DNA of 64,000 nt from Hypericibacter terrae (GTDB lineage: Bacteria; Pseudomonadota; Alphaproteobacteria; Dongiales; Dongiaceae). The translations under genes and the position numbers were made by a program. Position 1 is the first letter of the stretch; each line of letters opens with the position of its first letter. Shown here in pieces: positions 50,572 through 60,714 of this stretch. The notes beneath the pieces are model-generated. The model was not told the origin of the DNA and did not search any database. It worked only from the letters and a program-made list of their open reading frames with translations. The DNA lies in the NCBI RefSeq assembly GCF_008728855.1, contig NZ_CP042906.1, positions 2,170,001 to 2,234,000 on the forward strand, written 5' to 3'.

Positions 50572-51696
50572 GTGAGCGCCACCTCGAAGTTCTCCGGCAC
50601 CGACCTCGCGCATATGCGCGCCGCGCTGACGCTGGCGGCGCGCGGGCTGGGGCGGGTGTGGCCCAATCCGGCGGTGGGTTGCGTTCTGGTCTCGCCCGAT
50701 CATCGCGTCGTCGCGCGCGGCTGGACGCAGAAGGGCGGCCGGCCCCATGCGGAGACCGAGGCGCTGCGCCGTGCGGGCGCGGCCGCGAAAAGGGCGACCG
50801 CCTATGTCAGCCTCGAGCCCTGCTCGCATCATGGCAAGACGCCGCCCTGCGCCGAGGCGCTGGCCGCCGCCGGTATCGCGCGCTGCGTCGTGGCGATCGA
50901 AGACCCCGATCCCCGGGTCCAGGGCCGCGGGCTCGCGATGCTGCGCAAAGCCGGCATCGCGGTCGCGGTGGGTGCGCTGGAAGGCGAGGCCGCGGACCTC
51001 AATGCCGGATTCTTCTCGCGGATCGGATCGGGCCGGCCGCTCGTCACGCTCAAGATCGCCAGCACGCTCGATGGGCGCATCGCGCTGGCGAGCGGTGAAA
51101 GCCGCTGGATCACCGGCGAGGCGTCGCGCGCCCGCGTCCATCTGATGCGCGCGCAGCATGATGCGATCCTGGTCGGCAGCGGCACGGCCATCGCCGACGA
51201 TCCCGAATTGACCTGCCGGTTGCCGGGTCTCGAGGATCGGCATCCCGTCCGAATCGTGCTGGATCGCGATCTGTCGCTGCCCTTGACGGCGAAGCTCGTC
51301 GCCTCGGCCGCCTCGCACCCGACCTGGATGGTGGTGGGACCCGATGTCGCAGCGTCGCGGGGCGCGGCTCATCGTGCCGCCGGGGTCGAGCTCGTCGAAG
51401 CCGGCCTGGACCGCGACGGACGGCTCGACCTGGCGGCCGTCATGGCCGAGCTGGGGCGCCGCGGGCTCACCCGCGTTCTGGTCGAAGGCGGCAGCCGGCT
51501 CAGCGCCGCCCTTTTGGTGCATGACCTGGTGGACCGGCTCGCCTGGTTCCGCAGCCCGGGGATCATCGGCGGCGACGGCATTCCGGCCGCATCCCCGCTC
51601 AGTCTTGCAAAGCTCGCCGAGATGCCCCGCTTCCAGCGCATAGCGGTAGAAACGCTGGGCGGGGACCTCCTGGAAAGCTATAAACGCCGCTCCTAA
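50572..51696 (+). CDS. ribD: Bifunctional riboflavin deaminase/reductase
   Basis: The 374-residue enzyme has an N-terminal zinc deaminase (GGRPHAETEAL and EPCSHHGKTPPC) and a C-terminal reductase (about 150-374). It makes 5-amino-6-ribitylamino-uracil 5'-phosphate from the GTP cyclohydrolase product. The GTG at 50572 opens the frame; an ATG 14 codons later is a weaker alternative. It is the first gene of the rib operon. Confidence 0.96.
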   Translation: MSATSKFSGTDLAHMRAALTLAARGLGRVWPNPAVGCVLVSPDHRVVARGWTQKGGRPHAETEALRRAGAAAKRATAYVSLEPCSHHGKTPPCAEALAAAGIARCVVAIEDPDPRVQGRGLAMLRKAGIAVAVGALEGEAADLNAGFFSRIGSGRPLVTLKIASTLDGRIALASGESRWITGEASRARVHLMRAQHDAILVGSGTAIADDPELTCRLPGLEDRHPVRIVLDRDLSLPLTAKLVASAASHPTWMVVGPDVAASRGAAHRAAGVELVEAGLDRDGRLDLAAVMAELGRRGLTRVLVEGGSRLSAALLVHDLVDRLAWFRSPGIIGGDGIPAASPLSLAKLAEMPRFQRIAVETLGGDLLESYKRRS

Positions 51697-51731
51697 CTCA
51701 GCGCCAGCAACAACCCCGCAAGCGGTCAGGC

Positions 51732-52325
51732 ATGTTTACCGGCATCATCACCGATCTCGGCAAGGTTCGGGAGCGCGCGCCCGGCGCGGTGACGAAGCTC
51801 GTCATCGAGACGCGCTACGACACCGCCGCGATTGATCTGGGTGCCTCGGTCGCCTGCAACGGCGTCTGTCTCTCGGTGGTGGAGAAGGGGCCCGGCTGGC
51901 TCGCCTTCGAGGCCTCGAACGAGACCCTCGACGTGACCACGCTGGGCGGCTGGCAGGTCGGCACCAAGGTCAATCTCGAGCGCGCCCTGCGCCTCGGCGA
52001 CGAGCTGGGCGGCCATCTCGTCAGCGGCCATGTCGACGGGGTTGGCACCATCAAATCCGTCCGCCAGGATGGCGGCAGCGTCCGGTTGACCATATCCGCC
52101 CCCAAGGCGCTGGCGCGTTTTATCGCGCCCAAGGGCTCGATCGCGATGGACGGGGTGTCCCTGACCGTCAATGAGGTCGCGGGCGTCGATTTCGGCGTTA
52201 ATCTCATTCCCATCACCCTGGATGCGACCAACCTGGGGAGCGCCCATGAAGGCGACCGGGTCAATCTGGAAATCGATATGATGGCGCGCTACCTTGCACG
52301 CCTCACCGAAAAGGAACCGGCATGA
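51732..52325 (+). CDS. ribE: Riboflavin synthase alpha subunit
   Basis: The 197-residue enzyme starts MFTGIITDLG and holds two homologous lumazine-binding domains, typified by VACNGVCLSV and SIAMDGVSLTVN. It dismutates two molecules of 6,7-dimethyl-8-ribityllumazine to riboflavin. It overlaps ribBA by ATGA. Confidence 0.97.
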   Translation: MFTGIITDLGKVRERAPGAVTKLVIETRYDTAAIDLGASVACNGVCLSVVEKGPGWLAFEASNETLDVTTLGGWQVGTKVNLERALRLGDELGGHLVSGHVDGVGTIKSVRQDGGSVRLTISAPKALARFIAPKGSIAMDGVSLTVNEVAGVDFGVNLIPITLDATNLGSAHEGDRVNLEIDMMARYLARLTEKEPA

Positions 52326-53467
52326 GCCAGCCCAAGCTCGAGCCCTGGCGGGCGACCTTCTCCGACCTCGTCTCGCCGACCGAAAGCATCATCGAGGAAG
52401 CCCGCAACGGACGCATGTTCGTGCTGGTGGACGACGAGGGCCGCGAGAACGAAGGCGACCTCGTCATCCCGGCGCAGATGGCCACCCCCGACGCGATCAA
52501 CTTCATGGCCAAGTTCGGCCGCGGCCTGATCTGCCTCGCCATGACCGGGGACCGGGTCGAGCAACTGGGCCTGCCCTTGATGGCGCAGCATAACGGGACC
52601 CGCCATCAGACCGCCTTCACCGTCTCGATCGAGGCGCGCGAGGGCGTCACCACCGGCATCTCGGCGCCCGACCGCGCGCGGACCATCGCCACCGCGATCG
52701 ATCCCAGCAAGGGCCGCGTCGACATCGTGACGCCGGGCCATGTCTTCCCGCTCCAGGCGCGCGACGGCGGCGTGCTGGTGCGTGCCGGCCATACCGAGGC
52801 CGCGGTCGATCTGGCGCGGCTGGCGGGCCTCAACCCGTCGGGCGTGATCTGCGAGATCATGAACGACGACGGCACCATGGCGCGCCGCGACGACCTGATC
52901 GCCTTCGCGCAGCGCCATGGCCTCAAGATCGGCACCATCGCCGACCTGATCGCCTATCGCCGCCGCCATGACCGCATCGTCGAGCGCTCGATCGAGACCG
53001 AGTTCGAGAGCCGCTATGGCGGCAATTTCCAGATGATCGTCTATGTGAACCGCGTGGCCTATGCCGAGCATATCGCGCTGGTGAAGGGCGATCTGTCGGC
53101 GCCGGGCCCGGTGCCGGTGCGGATGCATGCGCTCAATGTGCTGGACGACGTGCTGGGCGACTGCACCGGCGGCCGGGGCGGACAGCTCCAGGCCGCGATG
53201 CAGATGATCGCCGATCACGGCCGCGGCGTCGTCGTCATGATCCGCGAGCCGCAGCCCACCAGCCTCAGCGAGCGCGTGCTGGCGCATCACAACCAGAAGA
53301 GCGAGAGCACCGGCCAGCTCCGCGACTATGGCGTGGGCGCACAGATCCTGATCGATCTCGGCGTGCGCGAGATGATCCTGATCTCGAATACCAAGCGGAC
53401 CATCGTCGGGCTGGAGGGCTACGGCCTGACGGTCGTCGATCAATGGCCGATCCCGCCGGCCCGCTGA
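52322..53467 (+). CDS. ribBA: 3,4-dihydroxy-2-butanone 4-phosphate synthase with degenerate GTP cyclohydrolase II domain (RibBA/RibBX-type)
   Basis: The N-terminal half (about 1-215) is an intact DHBP synthase, with the [12 protein letters not shown] metal motif and the TPGHVFPL region. The C-terminal half (about 220-381) has the GTP cyclohydrolase II fold but not its zinc site: the segment [20 protein letters not shown] has only one of the three ligand cysteines, and the GEGRGIGL active-site motif is replaced by DHGRGVVVM. It probably lacks GTP cyclohydrolase II activity. Such RibB proteins with a RibA-like inactive half are described in proteobacteria as RibBX. A true ribA is expected elsewhere in the genome. 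Confidence 0.93.
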   Translation: MSQPKLEPWRATFSDLVSPTESIIEEARNGRMFVLVDDEGRENEGDLVIPAQMATPDAINFMAKFGRGLICLAMTGDRVEQLGLPLMAQHNGTRHQTAFTVSIEAREGVTTGISAPDRARTIATAIDPSKGRVDIVTPGHVFPLQARDGGVLVRAGHTEAAVDLARLAGLNPSGVICEIMNDDGTMARRDDLIAFAQRHGLKIGTIADLIAYRRRHDRIVERSIETEFESRYGGNFQMIVYVNRVAYAEHIALVKGDLSAPGPVPVRMHALNVLDDVLGDCTGGRGGQLQAAMQMIADHGRGVVVMIREPQPTSLSERVLAHHNQKSESTGQLRDYGVGAQILIDLGVREMILISNTKRTIVGLEGYGLTVVDQWPIPPAR

Positions 53468-53479
53468 GGAAGAGAGTTC

Positions 53480-53977
53480 ATGGTGCGTCCGTCATCTGCC
53501 AGAGGTTCCGGCGCAGCGCATGTGCTGATCGTCGAATCCCGCTTCTACAACCATATCTCCGACGAGCTGCTGAAGGGTGCGGTCCAGGCGCTGGAGGCGG
53601 CCGGCTGCAGCTATGAGCGCATCGAGGTCCCGGGTGCCTTCGAGGTGCCGGGCGCCATTCGTATCGTGTCCGAGGCGACGCATGGCGTGAAGCAGCCCTT
53701 CGACGGCTATGTCGCGCTGGGCTGCGTCATCCGCGGCGAGACCACCCATTACGACTATGTCTGCGGGGAGAGCGCCCGCGGCCTCCAGGAACTGGCGATC
53801 CGCCACGGCCTCGCCATCGGCTACGGCATCCTGACGGTCGAGAACGAGGCGCAGGCGCTGGCCCGCGCGCGGGTGACCGAGAAGAACAAGGGCAAGGATG
53901 CGGTCAATGCCTGCCTGGCGATGATCGCGCTCAAGCGCAAATACGGCGTCGATCGCGTCATCGAAGCCGACCAATGA
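53480..53977 (+). CDS. ribH: 6,7-dimethyl-8-ribityllumazine synthase
   Basis: The 165-residue enzyme has the catalytic histidine in GCVIRGETTHYDYVC and GAFEVPGAI, characteristic of lumazine synthase. It condenses the RibD product with dihydroxybutanone phosphate and probably assembles into a 60-mer or decamer shell. It follows ribBA by 12 bases and overlaps nusB by ATGA. Confidence 0.97.
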   Translation: MVRPSSARGSGAAHVLIVESRFYNHISDELLKGAVQALEAAGCSYERIEVPGAFEVPGAIRIVSEATHGVKQPFDGYVALGCVIRGETTHYDYVCGESARGLQELAIRHGLAIGYGILTVENEAQALARARVTEKNKGKDAVNACLAMIALKRKYGVDRVIEADQ

Positions 53978-54489
53978 GCGGCAGGAAATCCGTACCGGAT
54001 CCGTCCGCGCTCGACCCGCGGCGCGGGGCGCGGCTTGCGGCGGTCCAGGCGCTCTATCAGATCGCGCTGACCTCGGCCGACCCGGCCATCGTCATCACGG
54101 AATTCATGCGCCACCGGCTGGGCAAGGCGATCGAAGAGGGCGGCGTGCCCGACAGCGATCCGCAGCTCTTCGCCGACCTGGTGCGCGGGGCTGCCGCCAT
54201 GAGCGGGGAGCTCGACGACATGATCGCCGCGGTGCTGGATCAGGAATGGTCGGTCGAACGGCTGGAGCTGCTGCTGCTGGCTGTGTTGCGCGCCGGCGCC
54301 TATGAGATATCGGCGCGACCGGACCTGCCGGTTCGCGTCGCCATCAGCGAATATGTGGCGATCTCGGCGGCTTTCCTCGGCGACCGCGAGACCGGGCTCG
54401 TCAACGGCATCCTCGACCGGATCGCGCGCTCGCTGCGGCCCGACGAGCTCGGAGGCGACGCGCGTGGCCAACGCGAAACGGCCGGGTGA
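53974..54489 (+). CDS. nusB: Transcription antitermination factor NusB
   Basis: The 171-residue all-helical protein has a basic N-terminus (RRGARLAAVQALYQI) and the conserved C-terminal region INEYV-type sequence AISEYVAISAAFLGDRETGLVNGILDRIAR. It binds boxA RNA with NusE (S10) in rRNA antitermination. ribH-nusB-thiL order is widespread in alphaproteobacteria. Confidence 0.95.
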   Translation: MSGRKSVPDPSALDPRRGARLAAVQALYQIALTSADPAIVITEFMRHRLGKAIEEGGVPDSDPQLFADLVRGAAAMSGELDDMIAAVLDQEWSVERLELLLLAVLRAGAYEISARPDLPVRVAISEYVAISAAFLGDRETGLVNGILDRIARSLRPDELGGDARGQRETAG

Positions 54490-55474
54490 GTTCGAGCTCA
54501 TCCGGCGCTACTTCGCGCCCCTCGCGGCTGGGACGCCGGCGGCCCTTGGCCTCGGCGACGATGCCGCGATCCTGAGCCCGCGCGCCGGGCAGGATCTGGT
54601 CGTCACCGCCGACGCCCTGGTGGCCGGCATTCATTTCCTTCCCGACGATCCGCCCGACCAGATCGCGCGCAAGATGTTGCGCGTCAACCTCTCCGATCTC
54701 GCCGCCAAGGGCGCGACGCCGCTGGGATATCTGATGACCTGCGCGTTCGACGGCAGGGTCGACGAGCCCTGGCTCGCCTCTTTCTGCGCCGGCCTTGCCG
54801 CCGATCAAACAGCCTTCGGGATCGGGCTCCTCGGGGGCGATACGGTAGCGACGCCGGGGCCGCTCACTCTGTCCGTGACGGCGATGGGCGAGGTGCCGGC
54901 GGGCCGTGCCCTGCGCCGCAACGCGGCCCAGACGGGCGATCTGGTCTTCGTCAGCGGCACGCTCGGGGATTCGGCCTTGGGGCTGAAACGCCTTCGCGGC
55001 AAGCTGGCGGCGCTGTCGGCCGAGGAGGGCATCTTCCTGATCGATCGCTACCGCCTGCCGCAGCCGCGGCTGAAGCTGGGACGGGCCTTGATGGAGGCCG
55101 GCCTGGCGAAGGCGGCGCTCGATATCTCGGACGGCCTGCTGGCCGATCTCGGCCATATCGGCGAGCAATCCAATCTGGCGGCCAAGATCGAGAGCGCGAG
55201 GCTGCCGCTGTCGCCGGCGGCCGCGCGCGCGCTCCAGGACGACCCGGTCTTGATCGCGGAGATCGCGGCCGGCGGCGACGATTACGAGCTGCTCTTCACC
55301 GCGCCGTCCTCGGCGCAGGCTCCGATCGCGGCCTTGGGGCAGCGGCTGGACCTGCGCCTCACCCCGATCGGCCGCATGATCGAATCTGCCGGCAGCCATC
55401 CGGGCGCCGTCCGGCTGCTCGACGAAAAGGGGCGGGAAATCGCCCTCGAGCGCCGGGGTTGGCAGCATTTCTAG
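54464..55474 (+). CDS. thiL: Thiamine-monophosphate kinase
   Basis: The 336-residue enzyme has the AIR-synthase-like fold, with GDDAAIL near the N-terminus, the DISDGLLADLGH motif and AAGGDDYELLFT near the end. It phosphorylates thiamine monophosphate to the diphosphate. The GTG start at 54464 is placed by the GGAGG eight bases before it; the gene overlaps the end of nusB by 26 bases. Confidence 0.94.
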   Translation: MANAKRPGEFELIRRYFAPLAAGTPAALGLGDDAAILSPRAGQDLVVTADALVAGIHFLPDDPPDQIARKMLRVNLSDLAAKGATPLGYLMTCAFDGRVDEPWLASFCAGLAADQTAFGIGLLGGDTVATPGPLTLSVTAMGEVPAGRALRRNAAQTGDLVFVSGTLGDSALGLKRLRGKLAALSAEEGIFLIDRYRLPQPRLKLGRALMEAGLAKAALDISDGLLADLGHIGEQSNLAAKIESARLPLSPAAARALQDDPVLIAEIAAGGDDYELLFTAPSSAQAPIAALGQRLDLRLTPIGRMIESAGSHPGAVRLLDEKGREIALERRGWQHF

Positions 55475-55558
55475 GCGGCGGAACCGCCTGAAATTGGCTC
55501 GAACTTAGGCAAGTCTTAACCCAATTTTCAACGCCCCGGGGCGATCCTGTCCCCCGCG

Positions 55559-56008
55559 ATGAAGAAGATCGTCCTCATTCTGCTCGTGCTGCTTCTGCTG
55601 GGGGGCGGTGGCGGCGCGGCCTGGTGGTTTCTCCTGCGCAAGCCGCCGGCGGATCCGCAGGCCGCGGCAACGCCCGTGGCCGCGCCCATCGCCTATCTGA
55701 AGCTTCCGGCGCTGACGGTGCCCGTGATCCGCGACGGCACCCCGCATGGGCTGGTCACCGTCGAGATGACGATGGAGCTCAGGGACGAGACGGTCCGTCC
55801 CCAGGCCGAAGAGCGCCTGCCGGTGCTGGCCGATCGTCTGTTCGTGGTGCTCTACGATCTGCTGGGCCGCCGCATCATGCAGGAACAGAACTTCAATCTG
55901 GACATGGTGAAGGGCCGACTCCTGATCGCAGCCGACAAGGTCATGGGCGCCCCGGGCTCCATCACCAATGTCACCTTCACCGCGGTCGAGACCCGCTTCG
56001 CCAGCTAG
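55559..56008 (+). CDS. FliL-like single-span membrane protein
   Basis: The 149-residue protein starts with a strong membrane segment (IVLILLVLLLLGGGGGAAWWFLL) and has a periplasmic domain of about 110 residues with YLKLPALTVPVI and ADRLFVVLYDLLGRRIM, which resembles the FliL core. FliL assists flagellar motor torque in many bacteria. No flagellar genes are nearby, so a FliL-like protein of other function is equally possible. Confidence 0.65.
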   Translation: MKKIVLILLVLLLLGGGGGAAWWFLLRKPPADPQAAATPVAAPIAYLKLPALTVPVIRDGTPHGLVTVEMTMELRDETVRPQAEERLPVLADRLFVVLYDLLGRRIMQEQNFNLDMVKGRLLIAADKVMGAPGSITNVTFTAVETRFAS

Positions 56009-57018
56009 GCTCGTCTTTCGCGCTGCAGGCGCCGCACCGACCACCAGATCCCGAGCAACGCCACGGCCATGCCGGTCATCTCCACCAGGTTGGGGATCTT
56101 CCCGCTGACCAGGAACACGTAGAACACGCCGAAGATCGCCTCGAAGATGATGAGCTGGCCGAGCAGGGACACTTTCAGCAGTCGCGCCGCCAGGTTGAAG
56201 AGCAGATAGGCGAGCCAGGTCGAGCCGCCGCCGAGGACGATGCTCCACCAGACGATCGACGCCATCTCCTGCCGGGGGATCGCCAGCGGGCTTCGCAACT
56301 CGCCCAGCCCATAGAAGATCGGTGCGGCCAGGAGCACCGCCACCAGCGACGCGGCCCCGATCAGCGAGTTCCATTCGCGCGCGTCGATGTTCGGGTGCTG
56401 GCGCAGGAACCGCGCATTGGCGATCGCATACCAGGTCCACATGACGAGGCAGGCCAGCAGACAGAGCGTTCCCAGCGCGGAGAAATCCGACAGATCGCGA
56501 AGGAAATCGGTCTTGCCGAGATTGAAGGTCACGACACCGAGAATGAAGAGCCCCAGCGGCGGCGCGATGTCCCGCAACCTGCCTTCATCGGTGGCCACTC
56601 TCCCGAACAGCGAGATGGTCACCGGCACCATGCCGATCACCAGGATCGCGAATGTCGCGCCCGAGAGCTGGATGCCGAGGGTGAGGATGAAATAGAACGC
56701 CACGTTGCCGGCAAGGGCCAGCAGGAAGGCGATGCCGAACAGGCGCCAGGAAAGCTGGCCGGTCCGGGTCGCGCCCAGCGAGGCAAGCGAAAGGGCGCCA
56801 TAGACAAGGAACCGGCCGACGGTGATCTCGGCGGCACTCGACCCGCCCAGCACGACGGGAACGACGAAGGCGAGGGCCCAGAGGCCCGTCGTCAGCAACA
56901 TGAGCAGGATGCCCCAGAACAGGGGCGCTCGCGTCATGAGCCGGCTCAGGGTGCCGGCCGTCGCCCGCCAGACTCTCGAAGCGGAGACATTGAAGGTGAG
57001 GGCAGGCGGCATCTGCAT
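56005..57018 (-). CDS. DMT/EamA-family transporter
   Basis: The protein has about ten predicted membrane helices in two EamA-like halves, with WGILLMLLTTGLWALAFV at the first and LAYLLFNLAARLLKVSLLGQLIIFEAIFGV in the second half. Members export metabolites or amino acids; the substrate is unknown. The start is uncertain: the ATG at 57018 and the one at 56937 both fit, and neither has a good ribosome-binding site. The gene overlaps the end of the FliL-like gene by four bases and is divergent from the MFS gene. Confidence 0.82.
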   Translation of the reverse strand: MQMPPALTFNVSASRVWRATAGTLSRLMTRAPLFWGILLMLLTTGLWALAFVVPVVLGGSSAAEITVGRFLVYGALSLASLGATRTGQLSWRLFGIAFLLALAGNVAFYFILTLGIQLSGATFAILVIGMVPVTISLFGRVATDEGRLRDIAPPLGLFILGVVTFNLGKTDFLRDLSDFSALGTLCLLACLVMWTWYAIANARFLRQHPNIDAREWNSLIGAASLVAVLLAAPIFYGLGELRSPLAIPRQEMASIVWWSIVLGGGSTWLAYLLFNLAARLLKVSLLGQLIIFEAIFGVFYVFLVSGKIPNLVEMTGMAVALLGIWWSVRRLQRERRA

Positions 57019-57098
57019 TTCCCGTGCGGCGGCGGAGGGTGTCTCCCTCCTTTGCTCCCCTTGCCCGGCGGACGAGGGGCCCCCATCCTGACGCGGCC

Positions 57099-58301
57099 AT
57101 GCTCTCCGCCGCAACCCGTCGCAACGTCTTTATCCTCGCCCTGTGCCAGGCCCTCAATGTCACGGGGCTGAGCCTGATGATCACGGTCTCGGCCGTGACG
57201 GGCCACAAATTATCCGCCGACCCGGCGCTCTCGACCCTGCCGCTCGGGCTGCAGTTCACCGCGGCCATGCTCACCACCTTCCCGGTGTCGCTGCTGATGA
57301 AGCGCGTCGGCCGCCGGATCGGGTTCTCGCTCGGGGCCGCCGCGGCCCTCCTGGGCGGAACCATCATGCTGGTCGGCGTGCTGCAGGCGAGCTTCGTCAT
57401 CTTCTGCGTCGGCAATGCCTTCATCGGCATCGGCGCCGCCACGGCGCAATTCTATCGTTTTGCCGCGGCCGACGCCGCGGACGAGACCTTCAAGGCCCGC
57501 GCGATCTCGATGGTGATGGTGGGCGGCCTGATCGCGGCCTTCCTCGGGCCGCTCTCCGCGCGCTGGTCGCGGCTCGCGATCGAGGGGACCGAGTTCGCCG
57601 GCTCCTTCGTCGTGGTCATGGCCCTGGGGCTGGCGGCGCTGCTGCTGTTGCAGCTGCTGCGGATCCCGCGTCCCACGCTGGAGGAACGGCGCGACACGGG
57701 CCGGCCGCTGGGCGAGATCGCACGCAACGCCACCTTCATCGTGGCGGTCGTCGGCGGCATGATCGGCTATGCCACCATGTCCTTCGTCATGACCGCCTCG
57801 CCGCTGGCCATGATGGCCCACCATCACTCCTTCGACGACAATGCCTTCGTGATCCAGTGGCATGTGGTCGGCATGTTCGCGCCCTCCTTCTTCACCGGCC
57901 ATCTGATTCAGCGTTTCGGCGTGCTCAATGTGATGCTGGCGGGAGCGGCGGCCCTCCTGGCCTGCATCGCCACCGGGCTCTCGGGCACGGAGGTGGCGCA
58001 TTTCTGGGGGGCGATGCTGCTGCTGGGGCTGGGCTGGAACTTCCTCTATATCGGCGCGTCGGCGCTGCTGACCGAGACCTATCGGTCGGCCGAGCGGGCC
58101 AAGGTTCAGGCGCTCAACGACTTCCTCATCGGCTTCGGGGTCTCGGTCGCCTCGCTCTCCTCCGGCGCGCTGCAGGCGGTGTTCGGCTGGGAAGTGGTTA
58201 ATCTCAGTCCCCTGCCGGCCATCCTTGCCGCCGCTTTCGCCGTGCTGTGGCTCAAGTCGCGCCGGCGGGCCATGGCCGCGGTCGGCAGCGGCCTCGTCTG
58301 A
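57099..58301 (+). CDS. MFS transporter
   Basis: The 400-residue protein has twelve predicted helices with a short MFS loop 2-3 motif (MKRVGRRIGF) and a GPLSARW segment in the middle. The gene is probably a drug, sugar or metabolite transporter, but the family gives no substrate. The ATG at 57099 starts at the first membrane region; longer frames upstream overlap the divergent gene. Confidence 0.85.
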   Translation: MLSAATRRNVFILALCQALNVTGLSLMITVSAVTGHKLSADPALSTLPLGLQFTAAMLTTFPVSLLMKRVGRRIGFSLGAAAALLGGTIMLVGVLQASFVIFCVGNAFIGIGAATAQFYRFAAADAADETFKARAISMVMVGGLIAAFLGPLSARWSRLAIEGTEFAGSFVVVMALGLAALLLLQLLRIPRPTLEERRDTGRPLGEIARNATFIVAVVGGMIGYATMSFVMTASPLAMMAHHHSFDDNAFVIQWHVVGMFAPSFFTGHLIQRFGVLNVMLAGAAALLACIATGLSGTEVAHFWGAMLLLGLGWNFLYIGASALLTETYRSAERAKVQALNDFLIGFGVSVASLSSGALQAVFGWEVVNLSPLPAILAAAFAVLWLKSRRRAMAAVGSGLV

Positions 58302-58499
58302 GGCGGGATATCCCGCTAGACCGCGGCGGCCCCTGCGAAAATTGGCCGCAAACCGCGGCTTCCCGTGTTGCCTTGGCCTGCTGAATCCCCTAAGGTCCGG
58401 CCCGCATTTTTCAGCCGCCTGGGCCGGGCGGTGGGCAGCCGACTCGCGCGCCCCCGCCGGTTTCTCCGGGCAAATTCCCGAGGGATGGAAGGACTAGCT

Positions 58500-60584
58500 A
58501 TGGCAACCACTGACTGGATCGTCATCGCCTGCGGCGTGCTGGCGCTGCTTTACGGCATCTACGCCACACGCTCGGTGATGGCGGCGCCCACCGGTAACGA
58601 CCGCATGCGCGAAATTGCGGCCGCGGTGCAGGAGGGGGCCCGGGCCTACCTCAATCGCCAATACACCACCATCGGGATCGTCGGCGTGCTGATCGTCGTG
58701 ATCCTGGCCGTGACGCTGGGCCTCTGGCCGGCCATCGGCTTCGTCATCGGCGCGGTGCTCTCGGGTGCCGCCGGTTATGTCGGCATGAACGTCTCGGTCC
58801 GCGCCAACGTCCGCACGGCCGAGGCGGCGCGCCAGGGGCTGAAGCCGGCCCTGGCCATCGCCTTCAAGTCGGGCGCCATCACGGGCATGCTCGTGGTCGG
58901 GCTCGGTCTGCTCGGCGTCTCGATCTACTACTTCTTCCTGCGCAGCATGGGCCTGGAGACGCGCCATATCCTCGAGGCCCTGGTGGCCCTGAGCTTCGGC
59001 GCCTCGCTCATCTCAATCTTCGCGCGCCTGGGCGGCGGCATCTTCACCAAGGGTGCGGACGTCGGCGCCGACCTGGTCGGCAAGATCGAAGCCGGCATTC
59101 CCGAAGATGATCCCCGCAACCCGGCCGTGATCGCCGACAACGTCGGCGACAATGTCGGCGACTGTGCCGGCATGGCCGCCGACCTGTTCGAGACCTATGC
59201 GGTCACGGTGGTGGCGACGATGCTGCTCGCCGCGATCTTCGTGGTCGATCCGGCCCAGCAGAGCCAGCTCATGCTGTACCCCCTGCTCGTCGGCGGCGTC
59301 TGCATCATCGGCTCGGTCATCGGCACCTTCTTCGTCCGTCTCGGCTCGTCCAACAACATCATGGGCGCGCTCTATAAGGGCCTGATCGTCGCCGCCATCA
59401 TCTCGGCGGTCCTGATCTTCATCGTCATCCAGCAGTTGTTCGGCTGGAATGCAGCCCTGCAGATCGCCGACCGTACCGTCAGCGGCGCCGACATCTTCTA
59501 CTGCTCGCTGGTGGGCCTCGGCGTGACCGGCCTCCTGGTCTGGATCACGGAGTACTACACCTCCACGGCCTATCGTCCGGTGCGCAGCGTCGCCAAGGCC
59601 TCGGAGACGGGCCATGCGACCAACATCATCCAGGGCCTCGCGGTCTCGATGGAAGCCTGCGCCCTGCCGGTGATCGTGATCTCGGCCGGCATCATCATCG
59701 CCTTCTCCTTCGCGGGCCTGTTCGGCATCTCGGTCGCGGCGACCACGATGCTGGCGCTGGCCGGCATGGTCGTGGCGCTCGATGCCTACGGCCCGGTGAC
59801 GGACAATGCCGGCGGCATCGCCGAGATGGCGGACCTGCCCAAGGACGTCCGCAAGACCACCGACGCGCTCGACGCCGTCGGCAACACCACCAAGGCCGTG
59901 ACCAAGGGCTATGCGATCGGTTCGGCCGCGCTGGCGGCGCTGGTGCTGTTCGCGGCCTATACCGAGGACCTGCGTCACTACTTCCCGAATCTGTCGGTCG
60001 AGTTCCGCCTCCAGGATCCGTTCGTGGTGGTCGGCCTCTTCATCGGCGGCATGCTGCCCTTCCTGTTCGGCGCGCTCGGCATGATGGCCGTCGGCCGTGC
60101 GGCCGGTGCGGTCGTCGTCGAGGTTCGCCGCCAGTTCAAGGAAATCAAAGGCATCATGGAGGGCAAGGCGAAGCCCGACTATAGCCGCGCGGTCGACATG
60201 CTGACCAAGGCTGCGATCAAGGAGATGATCATCCCCTCGCTGCTGCCGGTGCTGGCGCCGATCGTGCTCTATTTCGTGATCAATGCGATCGCGGGGCAGG
60301 CCGAGGCCTTCACGGCGCTGGGCGCGATGCTGCTGGGCACGATCGTGACCGGCCTCTTCGTCGCGATCCAGATGACCTCGGGCGGCGGCGCCTGGGACAA
60401 TGCCAAGAAGTACATCGAGGACGGCCATCACGGCGGCAAGGGCTCGGACGCCCACAAGGCCGCGGTGACCGGCGACACGGTCGGCGATCCTTACAAGGAC
60501 ACCGCCGGCCCGGCCGTCAACCCGATGATCAAGATCATCAACATCGTGGCGCTGCTGCTGCTCGCGATGCTCGCCGCCGGCTGA
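58500..60584 (+). CDS. hppA: Membrane-bound proton-translocating pyrophosphatase
   Basis: The 694-residue protein has about 16 membrane helices and hydrolyses pyrophosphate while pumping H+ outwards. It has the motifs [17 protein letters not shown] and [18 protein letters not shown], which bind the Mg-pyrophosphate. The determinant of potassium dependence is GNTTKAVT: K465 and T468 are the residues found in K+-independent enzymes, whereas K+-dependent ones have alanine. The ATG at 58500 follows GATGGAAGGACT. A terminator lies 40 bases after the stop. Confidence 0.96.
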   Translation: MATTDWIVIACGVLALLYGIYATRSVMAAPTGNDRMREIAAAVQEGARAYLNRQYTTIGIVGVLIVVILAVTLGLWPAIGFVIGAVLSGAAGYVGMNVSVRANVRTAEAARQGLKPALAIAFKSGAITGMLVVGLGLLGVSIYYFFLRSMGLETRHILEALVALSFGASLISIFARLGGGIFTKGADVGADLVGKIEAGIPEDDPRNPAVIADNVGDNVGDCAGMAADLFETYAVTVVATMLLAAIFVVDPAQQSQLMLYPLLVGGVCIIGSVIGTFFVRLGSSNNIMGALYKGLIVAAIISAVLIFIVIQQLFGWNAALQIADRTVSGADIFYCSLVGLGVTGLLVWITEYYTSTAYRPVRSVAKASETGHATNIIQGLAVSMEACALPVIVISAGIIIAFSFAGLFGISVAATTMLALAGMVVALDAYGPVTDNAGGIAEMADLPKDVRKTTDALDAVGNTTKAVTKGYAIGSAALAALVLFAAYTEDLRHYFPNLSVEFRLQDPFVVVGLFIGGMLPFLFGALGMMAVGRAAGAVVVEVRRQFKEIKGIMEGKAKPDYSRAVDMLTKAAIKEMIIPSLLPVLAPIVLYFVINAIAGQAEAFTALGAMLLGTIVTGLFVAIQMTSGGGAWDNAKKYIEDGHHGGKGSDAHKAAVTGDTVGDPYKDTAGPAVNPMIKIINIVALLLLAMLAAG

Positions 60585-60623
60585 CGGTGCGAGGCTCGTG
60601 ACGGCTGCTTCGTGCAGAACCGA

Positions 60624-60660
60624 AAAACCCCGGCGGGACATCCCGCCGGGGTTTTGCTTT
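60624..60660. terminator. Bidirectional Rho-independent terminator after hppA
   Basis: A perfect 15-base stem AAAACCCCGGCGGGA / TCCCGCCGGGGTTTT with a two-base loop is followed by GCTTT. It lies between the convergent hppA and bamE genes, with an A-run on the other side to serve bamE. Confidence 0.93.
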
Positions 60661-60714
60661 GATCGCCTGGCGTCCTGCCGCCGGGCCCGCGTCGGGGCCC
60701 GCGCGACGAGACGG

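Noticed and set aside
51697-51731. FMN riboswitch before the rib genes
   Set aside because: The gap before ribE is only 35 bases and no RFN-type conserved pattern was seen there or upstream of ribD.
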